This document shows, in pieces, positions 46,330-57,188 of a stretch of 64,000 bases of DNA. Made by a program: the position numbers and the translations under genes. Location of the stretch: NCBI GenBank assembly GCA_029339195.1, contig JAPTJF010000043.1, positions 1-64,000 on the forward strand, written 5' to 3'. The notes under the pieces were generated by a model. That model was not told the origin of the DNA, did no database searches, and was given only the letters and a program-made list of their open reading frames with translations. Origin of the DNA: Micractinium sp. NFX-FRZ (lineage: Eukaryota; Chlorophyta; Trebouxiophyceae; Chlorellales; Chlorellaceae). The stretch's first letter is position 1. The number at the start of each line of letters is the position of its first letter.

Positions 46330-46903
46330 GGGTGCCCTGATGTAGAACGAATGTGCACGAGCTGCTCATGGTTAGCACCCGACTGCCTGCAATTCGTCAG
46401 TTTGCGCCATGACTGCTCAACTAGCGACCATCCAACCCTGCAGTTCAACATCGATGTAATGTTCCCATGCCTGCCTGCGTTATGCTTTGCCGAATGTTTC
46501 TATGATCTACTTAGTCCTGTACTGCCAGTCGATTTGTGAAGACAGTCTCCATGTCTAAGTGACCTCGGATCACCCAGGGGCCGCGCCGCAGCGCAGCGCG
46601 GGTTCAAACACAGCAGGCAGTCCAAGGTCCTCAAGTCGCTGTCGCTCAAAAACTGAAACCTTGTCTGCGTGATCTGGGGCGCTGACCAGTTTCTCTCTTG
46701 AGCATGAAGGATGAGCAGGCAGGCGCACGGTGGCCGAGCCGCACTTTCACCGCTCGCCCTCGCACGCCCGCTCCAGTTGCTGTCAATAGGACTGCTTGGG
46801 CCGCCAGGGAAGCACAACAGTCGCCTGCCGCACGCCCACTTGTCGCAAACCGCACCCTGCCCCCCGCCCTGCCGCACGCCCGCCCCGCCCGCCGCTGCTG
46901 CAG
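46330..46903. other. bZIP 3' UTR and SYLF-gene upstream region
   Basis: TGTAA at 46455-46459 lies about 130 bases after the bZIP stop. The first coding exon of the SYLF gene should be here. An ATG at 46704 opens a short Lys/Glu/Ala frame, but no convincing donor joins it in phase to 46904. Confidence 0.45.
46455..46459 (+). terminator. Candidate TGTAA polyadenylation signal, bZIP gene
   Basis: TGTAA about 130 bases downstream of the bZIP stop codon. Confidence 0.5.
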
Positions 46904-49416
46904 GACAGCCGTCCGGCGTGGGTGCGCGCCAAGCTGGAGAAGTATGCAGCCCGCACGCTGCGCCTGCTGCGCGAGCTGACGGATGTGCGGGTGGTGGAGA
47001 CGGAGGAGGATGGGCAGGAGGTGGTGCGGAAAGGCGTCATGCCCAAATCCGCCGTCACACATGCTCAGGTCAGAGCCTCGAGGAGGTGGGCCAGGCCGGG
47101 CGGCTCCCTATGGTTTCCTTGGTCCCCCCTGCTCTCCATGCCCCTACCCCAGCCATCAGCTTCCAAGTGTGCGCAATCCCACTTGGCCTGCGCCTTTCCA
47201 TTCCCAACTTCCTGCCGCACCCGCAGGGCCTGCTGTTCGTCTTCCGAAGGAAAGCGGGCGCCCTGGTGTCGCTGACACACGAGCGGGGGCTGCTGTTTGC
47301 GCGAGTGGACCGCAACGACGGCGGAGAGTCCTTTGTTGGGCCGGTCTTCATGTATGGAAGAATGCTGGGGGCAGGGTTCACCGCAGGTACAACAGTGGCT
47401 ACGTGCCAGGCAGTGTGGGTGATTTCTGGCCGCCTGGCATGCAGCCAGAAGCGTTTGTGTGCTGCGCCTGCACCCGGCGGCGGTGCACTGGCGGTCTGAC
47501 GCTGCTGCTCTCAACTGTGCGTCCGGCGGGCAGCGTTGCATGAAAGTGCGCCTTCAAGGCACTGCATGCCCAGGTTCCCGTTCCTGATGCACCACTGCTC
47601 TCCTCAGTGATCCCTCTGCTGCTCTCCCTGAACCCCACCAGCCCAACTCACCTTCTACCACCCCACACAGGCTGGCTGGACATGCGGGTGTGCTGGGCTG
47701 TGGAAGAGGAGGCAGACGTGCGGCACCTGGTGCAGCCGCACTGCATGAGCGGCTTCAACGCATCGTTCCTCCTGGACATGAACGGCGCACGCCTGCGCCC
47801 GCTGCGCGCCATCAGCGGCAGCGATGTGAGCTGGCGGACGGGCGGGCGGGCGGGTGCAGGGGTTGCAGCACAGTGCGGTAACGCGCCAACCCCTGCAAGG
47901 CACACATGCCCGGTGATGAGGCGTTCCTGCCGTACCCTCTTCTGTTGACATGTCAACCTGGTGACACGTTGTGCCCTCCCCCTGTGCCCTCCATGCTTCC
48001 CCCCGCCCGCGCAGGTCCGCCCCAACACAAAGGGAGACGGCATGCTGGCTCGCTACTACAGGCTGGAGGGATGCATGGTGGACCTGTCTGTGCGAGGTGA
48101 GCCCAGCAGCCGTGGTCTGGGGCAACTTCAACAGCATGGCGTGGCATGTGTGTTGCATTCCAACAGAGGGATGCATGGTGGGTTCGTTGGCCCGACGCAG
48201 TGCACTCAATCTGAACTCGGTGGGCCGGCTGGAGAGGGCAGGAGTGAGGAGCCACGCTGGGTGCAAGGGCATGTCCTGCTGAGCTCCCTCCCCACCTCCC
48301 TCCCTTCCTCCCCGCTTCCCCCACCACTACTACCACCCCGCATGCCGCTCACAACCTCTGCTCTCACCCTCTCCCATCTCCTCCCCTTCCTCCTAACGTC
48401 TCTCCCTCCCTCCCCTTGAAGGTGGGTTCTTCCGGCCCGACGCCGCCCTCAACCGCGCCGTCTACCCGGGAGCTGCCACTCCCGAGGCAGTGCTGGAAGG
48501 CTGGGAGGCACCCCCTCCAGAGTTCCAGCCAGTGCTGCAGCTGCTCAAAGAGCTGTCAGCTGCGGGCGCCCCCGTGCCCACCTTCCACCGCGGCAGCAGC
48601 GCGTTGCGCCTGTCCCCGCTAAACAGCGGCGTGAGCGGTGCCTCCAGCCCCGCGCTGCTGTCAGCTCGGGGTGCGCCCCGCCTGGCCAGCCGCAGCGTGC
48701 AGGAGGGGCTGGGCATGGGGCATGCTGTGCCCCGCCCAGCCAGCCGCAGCGTGCAGGAGGGGCTATCCCGGCTAGCCAGCCGCACCCGCAGCCGCAGCCG
48801 CAGCCCCAGCCCGCATTGGGAGACAGCGGAGGGGCGCAGCCCGCCAGGCAGCGTGCCCCGCCTGCCCAGCCGTAGCGTGCCGGAGGGGCTTAGTGCTACG
48901 CCAGGCGAGCCCCGCCTGGCCAGCTATAGCGGCAGCCACAGCCCAGGGCCCAGCAGGCACGGGCTGCCCAGCCCCAGCAGCAGTCCCAGCCCCAGCAGCC
49001 CGTATGAGATCAGAGAGGAGGACAGCCCAGCGGGCAGCGTGCTTCGCCCGCCTGGCATCAGCCGCCGGAGCCCGCTGGGCGGCGAGCCGCGCCTGCCCAA
49101 CCGCAGCGTGCACGACGGACACAGCCCGGCGCACAGCCCAGGGCACAGCCCGCCCAGCAGCGCGCGGCACCCGCCCGGCCTCAGCGCGCACGACGGCCGC
49201 AACCCAGGGCACAGCCCAGGGCACAGCCCGCCCAGCAGCACACTTCACCTGCCCAGCCACGGCATGCAGGATGGGTCCGGCCAGCAGGGCAGCGTGTCGC
49301 GCCTGCCCAGCCGCAGCACCCGTGGGGAGCGGGTGCACTGGCAAGTGAGCGAGCAGGCGAGCGAGGGGTCAGGCCAAGAGGGGTCCTCTGGAGTGCTGCC
49401 AGCCGTGCCCTGGTGA
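46904..49416 (+). CDS. SYLF (Ysc84-like) lipid-binding domain protein with repetitive tail
   Basis: Supported exons are 46904-47068, 47227-47386, 47671-47825, 48015-48096 and 48422-49416, all in phase. The true first exon lies upstream and is unresolved. The conserved part runs from KSAVTHAQGLLFVFRRKAG through FVGPVFMYGRMLGAGFTAG to GDGMLARYYRLEGCMVDLSV and GFFRPDAALNRAVYP. This follows SYLF/DUF500 proteins (IPxxLLxxAKGI..., a glycine-rich strand, then a ...Y(S)xxxGLFAGVSLEG block and a ...YYG end), which bind phosphoinositides and often help endocytosis. After it comes a tail of about 280 residues rich in Ser, Pro, Arg and Gly with repeats such as PRLASRSVQEGL and PGHSPPSS, probably disordered and a likely phosphorylation target. 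The match to SYLF is diverged, so the family call is moderate. Confidence 0.7.
48676..49330 (+). repeat. Degenerate protein-coding repeats in the SYLF tail
   Basis: CGCCTGGCCAGCCGCAG-type units encoding (P)RL(A/P)SRSVxEG recur from about 48676 to 48890 and again near 49085 and 49300. A second unit encoding PGHSPPSS occurs at about 49140 and 49215. Confidence 0.7.
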
Positions 49417-49795
49417 CTGACCAGAGTGTAATATTAGCAATATTAGCTTGCTGGAAGGACCCAGGCAGCGGCGGCCCTGTAGCGTGGCGTTGCTGTGAAG
49501 CCTGCCTAGCAACATTGCTCTTTTGGTTGACCCCCTTGCACCTCGAGAAGCTTATGTGAATTTGACTGCGGCGCAGGGGCGCTTCGCCAACACTGTAACT
49601 TTGCTCCAGTTATTGAAGTGCTTAAATACACGCGGTGCTCTGACATGTTAACGACAGAAAGAAGCCGAGCACCCAGAGCTGTGCTCAGCCAGCTGGCCTG
49701 GCCAGCTAAGGTCTCACCACAGCGTGACCGGCAGGACAGCACAGCGCACAGTTGCATCCAGCGTCTGCAGCGGTTGCCTAGGTGTCTGCTTGGCG
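49417..49795. other. Convergent 3' region of SYLF and Nudix genes
   Basis: 379 bases between converging stop codons. TGTAA at 49427-49431 directly follows the SYLF stop and a second occurs at about 49593. No minus-strand TGTAA was seen for the Nudix gene. Confidence 0.5.
49427..49431 (+). terminator. Candidate TGTAA polyadenylation signal, SYLF gene
   Basis: TGTAA only 11 bases after the stop codon; the copy at about 49593 is at a more usual distance and may be the one used. Confidence 0.35.
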
Positions 49796-51654
49796 TCACC
49801 GGCTGGTGGGCAGTGTCGTAGGCAGGGCAAACTGGTGCTCCAGTGCAAAGCTTCCCGGCTCGTTTGGCCCGCTGCCAGGGCGCTTGACAATCACGCCGTG
49901 GTGCACGCTGAACGCGCCGGCTGCCAGGTCGGCGACATAGCTGCACAGCACAACCACAGCATGGCGCAGCATGGGTTGGTTGCCAAACGGATGTGTGAGT
50001 GGCCGGCAGGTCAGCAAGTCACGTACACAGCACAGCACAGCACAGCACAGCACAAGATGTGCTCAGTCAAAGCGAGGCCCTGACTCGCCAGAGGGCAGAT
50101 CTCCAAACACAAACTGATAGGCCTGGACACTCGGGCTGCCACGCGCCTTCCCCCACCCCACCAGCCTCGCCACCCAGACACGTGCGCAAAGTGCGGGACA
50201 CCCGTAGCGCAGCATCTTCCTCAACCACCACCCCCTTGTCACCTGCTGAGCGCAATGCTGACGGATGAGAAGGCCAGCTCGTCCCAGGGCAGGTCCTCTG
50301 GAGCAAACAGCCGCGCCTCCAGCGACTCCGGCTGCTGGGCGGCAAAGGTGTAGGGCGCCGCCAGGCGGCCGCGGAACAGGACGTACACCTGAGAGGGAGG
50401 GGATTGGGAGGAAGGGAACAACGGGAGTGAAGTTGTGAGGTACAGGGGGCTGCCATGCGGCGTGGGGATCGCTTGTACAACTGACTTGGGGTGTGGTGGG
50501 AGGGAATCAAACCAGTTCCTGCACGCCAAACTGCCGCCCTAACAGCCCAGGCACCTGCGAGATGCCGGGGATGTCGAATGTGCAGTACGGTGCCTGTATC
50601 TCCACCTGTGCCCCCGCCTCCTCCCACGTCTCGCGTGCTGCGCCCGCTGCGGTCGACTCGCCGCACTCCAGGTAGCCTGCAGAGGGTGATGCCGGTGAGC
50701 CAAATGTAAGACGGTTGAACAGCAAGTGCTGGACTGGTGCTGCTGAGAGGGGGTGGGCAGGGTGCACTCAAGGGCCGGCAGCCTTATGCATACCAGGTTG
50801 TCAGGAAAAGAGGAGGGAGGGAGGGGGCGTGTGGGTGGCACAGCACCACGGACGGGGCAGCCAAGCGGAGCAGGTGGGCAGCCAGACAAGGGAGCAAAAA
50901 CTTGCGAACCTCGAGGCCCGAAAACCGGCTCATGCTGTGTGATACCCGGCGCCCCACCTGCAGGCACCGTCCAAAGGCCTCTCTGCGGTTCGATGCCCCG
51001 CCGGCAGAGCAGGATGCGGCCCTCGTGCTCCACGATACACCCCACCACCATGCGCGGGTTCTGGTAGTCAATGAAGCCACATTTGCTGCACTGGTGCCGC
51101 CACAGGCTGTCCCCCGCCGGCAGTGTGAGCTCCACTGGGCCGCCGCACATGCGGCAGAACTGGAACATCTGCCGCGGCTTGGGCGGCGGCGACGCAGCAG
51201 GCGCAGCAGCCGCTGTCGCCGCCGTCGGGGCGGGCTGCTGTTGGCAGGCGCTGCCGGCTGCGTTGCCGCCGCTGCCGCTGCCGCCGCCTCCTGCTGGTGC
51301 TGCAGCTGCTGTTACTGCCCTGTGCTGCTGCGGCCGATGCAGGCCTGCATGCTGCGTGTGCTGGCTTGAAAGCGCCGGGCAGCCTGCATCCCACAGGTGC
51401 CTAGCTGCTGCTGCTGCTGCTGCAGTCGGTGCAGGGCGCAGCGCAAGCCTGCAAAGTCGAGAGAACACGGTTGGGTGTCCAAATTGCCTGGGATCGAGAA
51501 GAGGGGCAGGCAGGCGGGCAGGCAAGCAGGCATAGGCAGGCGGCTGGCGGCGGTGGCGGCCGTGGCGGCAGGCGGTGGCAGGAGCGGTGGGCTGAGGAAC
51601 GGGATGGCCTGCTGACCATCCAGAGTCACCAGAGTTCACCACACACCTCAACAT
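49796..51654 (-). CDS. NUDX23: Nudix hydrolase, NUDX23-like FAD pyrophosphatase
   Basis: Four exons, 51654-50958, 50676-50555, 50388-50243 and 49940-49796, join in phase to 369 residues. About 160 N-terminal residues are Ala/Pro/His rich and could hold a transit peptide. A zinc-ribbon follows (FCRMCGG ... CSKCGF, about 165-190), then [20 protein letters not shown] and the full Nudix box GYLECGE-x7-RETWEEAGA (G-x5-E-x7-RE-x2-EE-x-G). Later blocks [21 protein letters not shown] and [13 protein letters not shown] match Arabidopsis NUDX23, a chloroplast enzyme that splits FAD into FMN and AMP and helps to regulate flavin levels. The metal-binding Glu residues are intact. The start ATG is the first in frame after an upstream TTG-only extension. 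It is divergent from the carboxypeptidase gene. Confidence 0.87.
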
Positions 51655-51999
51655 ACTGCTGGGCGGGCTGAAGAGGCGACAGCAGGGTGTGTGGGGTAGC
51701 CTGCACAGCGCCTTGGCTCCAGGCTTTGTCAAAGTTTGAGGAGATATACAAACGATCCGCAGATCAGCTCACACCATCGCAAGGCGTCCGATCACGCGCG
51801 GAGAGCCTCAATTGGCAGCTGACGTGGCCGACCAAGCGGTCAGCTCCCAATTGACGCTCCTCTTGGACCGCCATTGTGAGTCAGTGTGGCAGGTGGATCA
51901 GCACCAGCTGCGGCGTGCGGGGGACACCTCCGGTTTGGTGCAGCGCGTGTAGCCGCTGCGGGTATCGGACAGCCCTTGCAATCGCTTCTCTGTATCAAT
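51655..51999. promoter_or_regulatory. Divergent upstream region, Nudix and carboxypeptidase genes
   Basis: 345 bases between two outward-facing start codons. It contains CAATTGG-type and CCAATTGAC segments near 51810 and 51850, compatible with CCAAT-like elements, but no element is proven. Confidence 0.4.
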
Positions 52000-54900
52000 A
52001 TGGCGATTTACAGCTGGCTGAGCGCGCTGGTAGCAGCTGCACTGCTGGCAACCAGCGGCGTTGTTGCTCTCCCGCCTTCTGCTGGCACAGCCGCCAGCCT
52101 GCGGCCTGGAGAGGCGCTGAACCCCGTAGCAAAGCGCCATCACAAGGCAAGGCCCGGGCTGGGAAGCCGAAATGGGCCTCCTCCCCCGCCGCCGGCAACC
52201 TGTGCGGCGGATGGGCGTGAAAGGGACCACTGCGCCCCTGCTGGCCCCTCCCCACCTTGTCCCGTCTTGGCACAACACTGCTGAGCACCTAGCACGGCTG
52301 CACAGTGTTCTTCTCAGCTGCACCCTGCTGGCGCCTGCGCCCATGCACCCGCCCGCCTGCCCGCCCCCACGCTCCCCTCCCGCCGCCTGCCAGCAGGGCG
52401 GCGAGATCCACAGCGTGCCTGGCTACTCTGGCGAGGAGCTGCCATCCCGCATGTTTGGAGGATACATCACCGTGGATGAGCACAGGTGGGTGGGAGGTTG
52501 GGTGCGGGGGCAGGTGGGCAGGGCAAATTTGCCACCGTCCTGTGGGCAGCACGAGTGCCCACATGTCTTGTGTGTGAGATTGGGTGGGTCAGGACCCTGT
52601 TGCACGGCACCGATGGGTGAGCACAGGTGGGCAGGTGCATGGCCATCAACAGGAAGCAAGGACATTTTCGGGGGGCTTCAAGCGTGTTGGCATAACGTCC
52701 CTTTCACCCTGTTTGGATCCGACAGTCGTCTTGGCCCTCTCTGCCTGCCCTGCTTTGCACGCCTGCCTGCCTGCCTGCCTCTTTCTTTGCCTCTCACCTG
52801 CCATCCTGCCCGCGTGCCACCTGGGTGCAGGGGGCGCCACCTGTACTATCTCTTTGTGGAGTCACAGCGCAGCCCCAGCACCGACCCTCTGGTGCTCTGG
52901 ATGAATGGCGGCCCCGGCTGCAGCAGCTTTGACGGTGGGTGGAGCGGCAAGGGAGGGACCTGAGGAGGGGTGGGGGAAGAAGAGAGGCTGCCACGGAGCA
53001 GTTGCCCAGCGTGGAAGTCACCGCATGCGCTGCCCCTGTCCCTCATCCTAGCGGGCTTTGTTCATGAGCAGGGTCATGAGCAGGGCCAATTTTATTGAAG
53101 CCCTCTTTGTTTCCTCGAACTTCCAAATTCAATTCCCCTCTCCAGGCTTTGTTCAAGAACATGGACCCTTCAGCTTTGCCTTCAAGGGGGGCAAGGACCG
53201 CACAGGGCGGCGCCTGCAGGTGGGAAGCGCTCCTGGGCAGGCCGGAAGGGTGGGGAGTGGGAGGCGGGCGGGCGGACGCCCAGAGCACAGCTGAAGGGCT
53301 GCAGCCACGGACTTTTGCTTGGCTCCATGGTGCGCCACACCACCAGGCATCCCCCGTTTGTGTGTGCAGCCGGCCGCCGTGTGCCTGCATCCCAACCAAC
53401 CCACCTGCTGCGCTGCCCGCCTCGTGCGCTGTGCTGGCGGCCCGCCTGGCAGGATTTGGAGCTGAGCCGCAACCCGTACAGCTGGAGCGGGGTGGCCAAT
53501 ATGCTGTATGTCGACTCACCCGCTGGGGTGGGCATGTCGTACTATGGTGAGTGCGGGCAATGAGCCGGGAGGTTGTGTGTGGTGGTGGCCTCACCTGCTG
53601 CTGTGGGCACGAGCTGCTGCGGTGGCTGCCTGGGTGGAATCATTTGGATGTGCTGTATGCCTCACCTGCTGGAGTTTCGGCCACATCAGTGGGCTCCTGC
53701 GCGCCGTGGGGGCATGTATGTGTGCCAAGGCCGGCCAAGGCAGGGCAAGGTGGACGTACGTGCCAAGGGCGCATGCCTTCAGGCCTTGTACCGTAGTCCC
53801 TACTGCACGGCCTCCTTGTGCCCCCGCCGTGCGCCACCTGTGCAGAGACCAAGGCCGACGCCCACACCAACGACACCCAGACAGCGGCAGACATGAACAC
53901 ATTCCTGCGCCGCTGGCTGGAGGTGTACCCCCGCTTTCAGCAGAACGACTTCTTTGTGTCTGGCGAGAGCTTTGCCGGGGTGTATGTGCCGATGGTGTCG
54001 CAGGTGGGGCACTGAGCGGAGTGCATGCAAAGCATGTGTGCGGTGTGTAGCGGCAGGCAGTGCACGGAGAGCCAAGCAGGCAGCCAGGCAGGTGTGTGGC
54101 GCAGGCGCGGTCGGCGCGGCCAGCGAGCTAGGCCTGTACAGCGTTTGCCGCTGTCCCGCACTCGCTCCTGCACCCGCCGCCCACCCACCGCCCTCACCCT
54201 CACCCTTCACCCTGCCCTTTCCCTGCCCTCCCTCCCCTCCCACCCCACTCATCAACTGCCAGGCCGTCCTCGACGGCAACGACGCGGGGCAGCAGCCGCA
54301 CCTGCGCCTCAAGGGCTACCTGGTCGGCAACGGCGTGGTGGATGAGGAGTACGATGGCAACGCGCTGGTGCCGTTTGCGGCGGGAAAAAGCCTGATCAGG
54401 TGAGGAGGAGCTTGTGATCAGGGCATGTGTCCAAGGCATTGTGAAAGAGGCTTGGCAGGTGGAAGCGGAGTGTCGTGGGCGGAGGCGGGGAAGAGCCTGA
54501 TCAGGTGGGGATGAGCTTGGGTTTGGGTCGCCGTGAAAGAGGCTTGACATGTGGCAGGAGAGTGTTTGGGGCAAAGGCTTCTTGGCAGGCAATGGTATGC
54601 TGGGGTGAGGAGCACGATGGGAATGCGGGGTTGTGGTGGTTGCCGCGGGGAAGGGCCTGATCAGGTGGCACGGACGGAGGGGCTTGGCAGGAAAGGCGGG
54701 AAGGTAGGGGAGTGTGGACGAGCGTTGGGGCAGCGGGAGGAGCCTGGGCAGGCGGGGGGACAGCTGCTGTGTCGTCCCTGCCTGCGCGCGACCCACCCTC
54801 ACCTGCGCCCCGTGCCCGCTGCCCTCCCTGCAGCCGCGAGCTGCACCAGCGCGCCGCCCACGCATGCGGCCGCAACTACTGGAATGCCAGCGCGGGGTCC

Positions 54901-57188
54901 CAGTGTGACCAGGCCTTGGACGAGGTGTACCACTCCAGTGAGTGGCTAAGGAAGGGGGGTGGGGGGACGGATGTGAGTGGTGCAGGCAGCCCAGCAGCCC
55001 AGGTCATTTGCTGGGATGCAAATGCAGCAGAGAGAGCCTCCTCTGTACGGCCCATCGCCTCCTGCAGGTGTCGGGCATGTAGACTTGACGACGGCCGGTA
55101 GCCCTGCACTAACCCCCCCAACAAACACTGTCGCCTTGCCTTGTTTTGCTTGGCCCCCCTCTCCTGCAGTCGCGGGCATCAACATTTATGACGTGCTTGA
55201 GCCCTGCTACCACGGGCACAACCCGTACAAGCCTGCCGCCACCAGCACAGCCTCCCAGCAGCGCCGGCTGCAGCAGCAGGGGGAGCAGCAGGAGGTGGAG
55301 GGCCAGGAGCAGCACGGCAGCACAGCAGCAAGTGCGCAGCTGGCGGCCGCGCTGGCCAGCCACCGGCACTGGCCACTGCTGGGCGGCACGCGGGCGGGGC
55401 GGGTGCCCGGATTCGGGGAGCTGCTGGGGCCGCAGCTGGCTCACATCCCGCCCTGCCTCGACTCCAGGTGCGCCATCACTTGCTTTCTGGTTTGCTCGTC
55501 TCTCTAGGGTTTGCTGGGGCTGCAGCTCGGATCGNNNNNNNNNNNNNNNNNNNNNNNNNNNNNNNNNNNNNNNNNNNNNNNNNNNNNNNNNNNNNNNNNN
55601 NNNNNNNNNNNNNNNNNNNNNNNNNNNNNNNNNNNNNNCCGCCCTGCCTCGACTCCAGGTGCGCCATCACTTGCTTTCTGGTTTGCTCGTCTCTCTAGGG
55701 TTTGCTGGGGCTGCAGCTCGGATCGCGCACCGCCCTGCCTCGCCCCTGGGTGCGCGCCAATGCACTTGTCCCGGCTGTGCTGCTCCTGTGCTGCGCCAGC
55801 CTTGCGTGCTGGCTCTCTGGGTGCCGTGCAGCTGGGGTGCTGCTCCTTTTTCAACCTACAATACCTGCTCACTCCTAAACCATAGGCCTGCTCGCTCTTG
55901 CTCGCGGCTGCAAGCAAACCCACCCGTCTGGTGTGTCTTGCCTCATCTGTGCGTGCGCAGGGAGATGTGGGCCTTCTGCAACGACCCCGCCGTGCGGGAG
56001 GCAATCCATGCCGAGCCAATCGACAAGATTGGAGCCTTTGACGAATGTAAGGGGGTTATGCCCACCCTCTGCCCTCTCTCCGTCCACCTCCGTCTCGGCA
56101 CTGTGCACGCTGCTCTGCTGGCCTCCCTGCCCACAGCACAGCCTGGGTTTTGAGTTGGCAGGTACCGCCCGCCGCCCCTGCCACACCCCTGCTGCAGGCA
56201 CCAACGGCGAGCGCATCCACTACACACACAACGTGCCCTCCATGCTGCCCGTGCACAAGGACCTGATCAGCAGGGGTGAGGAGGGGCCAGGGCATGCGGT
56301 TCGGCGGGCTGGGCACGTGCGGTTGCACTCCCGTGATGGCAGCAGAAGCGCGGCCACTGCAAGCCCAGTTTCATTCGTTTGCTCAATGGCCGCAGGCCTG
56401 ATTGTGCTCTCTGCAAGCGGCAAGCCTTGTTCTTGTGAAATTGATGTCTTGGCTTGCAGGCCCTCATCTGCAGGGGGGGGGACCATGGCATGGCATGGCG
56501 GTGCCCCACTACTGGCGCAGCTAGCTCTCACCCTGATGTAGCACACCCCTCGTCCCCGCAGGCCTCACCGCCCTCATCTACAGCGGCGACCACGACATGG
56601 CGGTGCCTCACACAGGCACCGAGGCGTGGACGTCCTGGCTGGGGAGCCAGCTGGGCACGGAGCGCCCCTGGGCGCCATGGCACACCGCAGACCATCAGGT
56701 GGGCGAGAAGGGTGGTGCAGGGCGGCGCGGTTGGGTGGGGTGAGAGGGGTGAGGCGCTCGGGGTGTGGTGCGCATTGGGTGCTGAAACCCCTTGCGGTCT
56801 AGCCCCGTGTGAAATGTCACACCGAAGTAACAGCACCCTTGTGCCATACCACCCAGCCCTCCACCTCCCCGCGCGCCCGCCCTCATGCCCTCCTGCCTCC
56901 GCTTTTGATCAATCAATGAATCAATTTGATGCAGGCGGCCAGCGTTGCGGCTCCCCACAACGTGTTGGATGTTGCTCCTGTTTCCAAGGGGCTGGCCATA
57001 TGGTGCATGACCGCTGCTCTGCCTGCTTCCCTGCCTCCCCTGCCACGGTGCAGGTTGCCGGCTATGCTGTGCATTATCGGGGCCTGGTGTTTGCTACGAT
57101 TCGAGGCGCCGGCCACATGGTGCCTGAGACCAAGCCTGCCGAGGCCTTGGAGCTGTTCACCCGATTCCTGGAGCGCATGCAGCTCTGA
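52000..57188 (+). CDS. Serine carboxypeptidase (peptidase family S10)
   Basis: Thirteen exons join in phase (52000-52146, 52394-52485, 52831-52934, 53146-53219, 53453-53546, 53846-54003, 54263-54399, 54834-54937, 55170-55467, 55961-56046, 56198-56275, 56562-56698, 57054-57188) to 547 residues. A signal peptide ([20 protein letters not shown]) targets the secretory pathway or vacuole. Family blocks are complete: [63 protein letters not shown] with the catalytic Ser (212), [31 protein letters not shown] with the catalytic Asp (467 or 469), and [10 protein letters not shown] with the catalytic His (524). Between 55235 and 55400 a Gln/Glu/Ala-rich insert replaces the usual linker region. It should release C-terminal residues at acidic pH. 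The first intron appears to start with GC. Almost every other intron contains a decayed copy of a neighbouring exon. Confidence 0.95.
52608..52635 (+). repeat. Copy of carboxypeptidase exon 2 end and donor
   Basis: CACCG-TGAGCACAGGTGGG occurs at the exon 2 donor (52469-52494) and again 140 bases into the intron with few changes. The copy keeps the AG|GTGGG junction. Confidence 0.65.
53051..53074 (+). repeat. Copy of carboxypeptidase exon 4 start
   Basis: GGGCTTTGTTCATGAGCA resembles the real exon start AGGCTTTGTTCAAGAACA at 53144, 94 bases downstream. Confidence 0.65.
53646..53680 (+). repeat. Copy of carboxypeptidase exon 5 end
   Basis: The copy encodes VLYASPAGV beside the exon's [10 protein letters not shown], with a codon missing. 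It lies 135 bases into the following intron. Confidence 0.7.
54476..54670 (+). repeat. Two copies of carboxypeptidase exon 7 end and donor
   Basis: The junction AAAGCCTGATCAG|GTGAGG of exon 7 recurs as AGAGCCTGATCAGGTGGGG (about 54490) and AGGGCCTGATCAGGTGGCA (about 54650). The second copy extends over 60 bases and includes the exon's GAGGAG-ACGATGG-AA-GC stretch. Confidence 0.85.
55448..55725 (+). repeat. Direct repeat flanking the assembly gap
   Basis: 87 bases (55448-55534 and 55639-55725) are identical on both sides of the N run. They contain the last bases of exon 9 (CTCGACTCCAG) and its donor. A third, diverged copy begins at about 55731. The gap probably sits inside a tandem array of exon-9 ends. 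Confidence 0.85.
55535..55638. other. Assembly gap (104 N)
   Basis: An unresolved stretch inside intron 9 of the carboxypeptidase gene. The identical flanks suggest a collapsed or mis-joined tandem repeat rather than missing coding sequence. Confidence 0.95.
56456..56509 (+). repeat. Copy of carboxypeptidase exon 12 start
   Basis: GCAGG-CCCTCATCT-CAG-GG-GACCA-GGCATGGCGGTGCC-CA resembles the exon start with its acceptor (56558-56612) and stands about 105 bases upstream. It includes the segment for the catalytic Asp block, now out of frame. Confidence 0.8.
56932..57010 (+). repeat. Copy of carboxypeptidase exon 13 start
   Basis: About 79 bases align over their full length with the acceptor and first 75 bases of exon 13 (57051-57128). 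The copy ends GGCTGGCCATATGGTGCATGA, decayed from the GCCGGCCACATGGTGCCTGA that encodes the catalytic His block. Confidence 0.85.
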
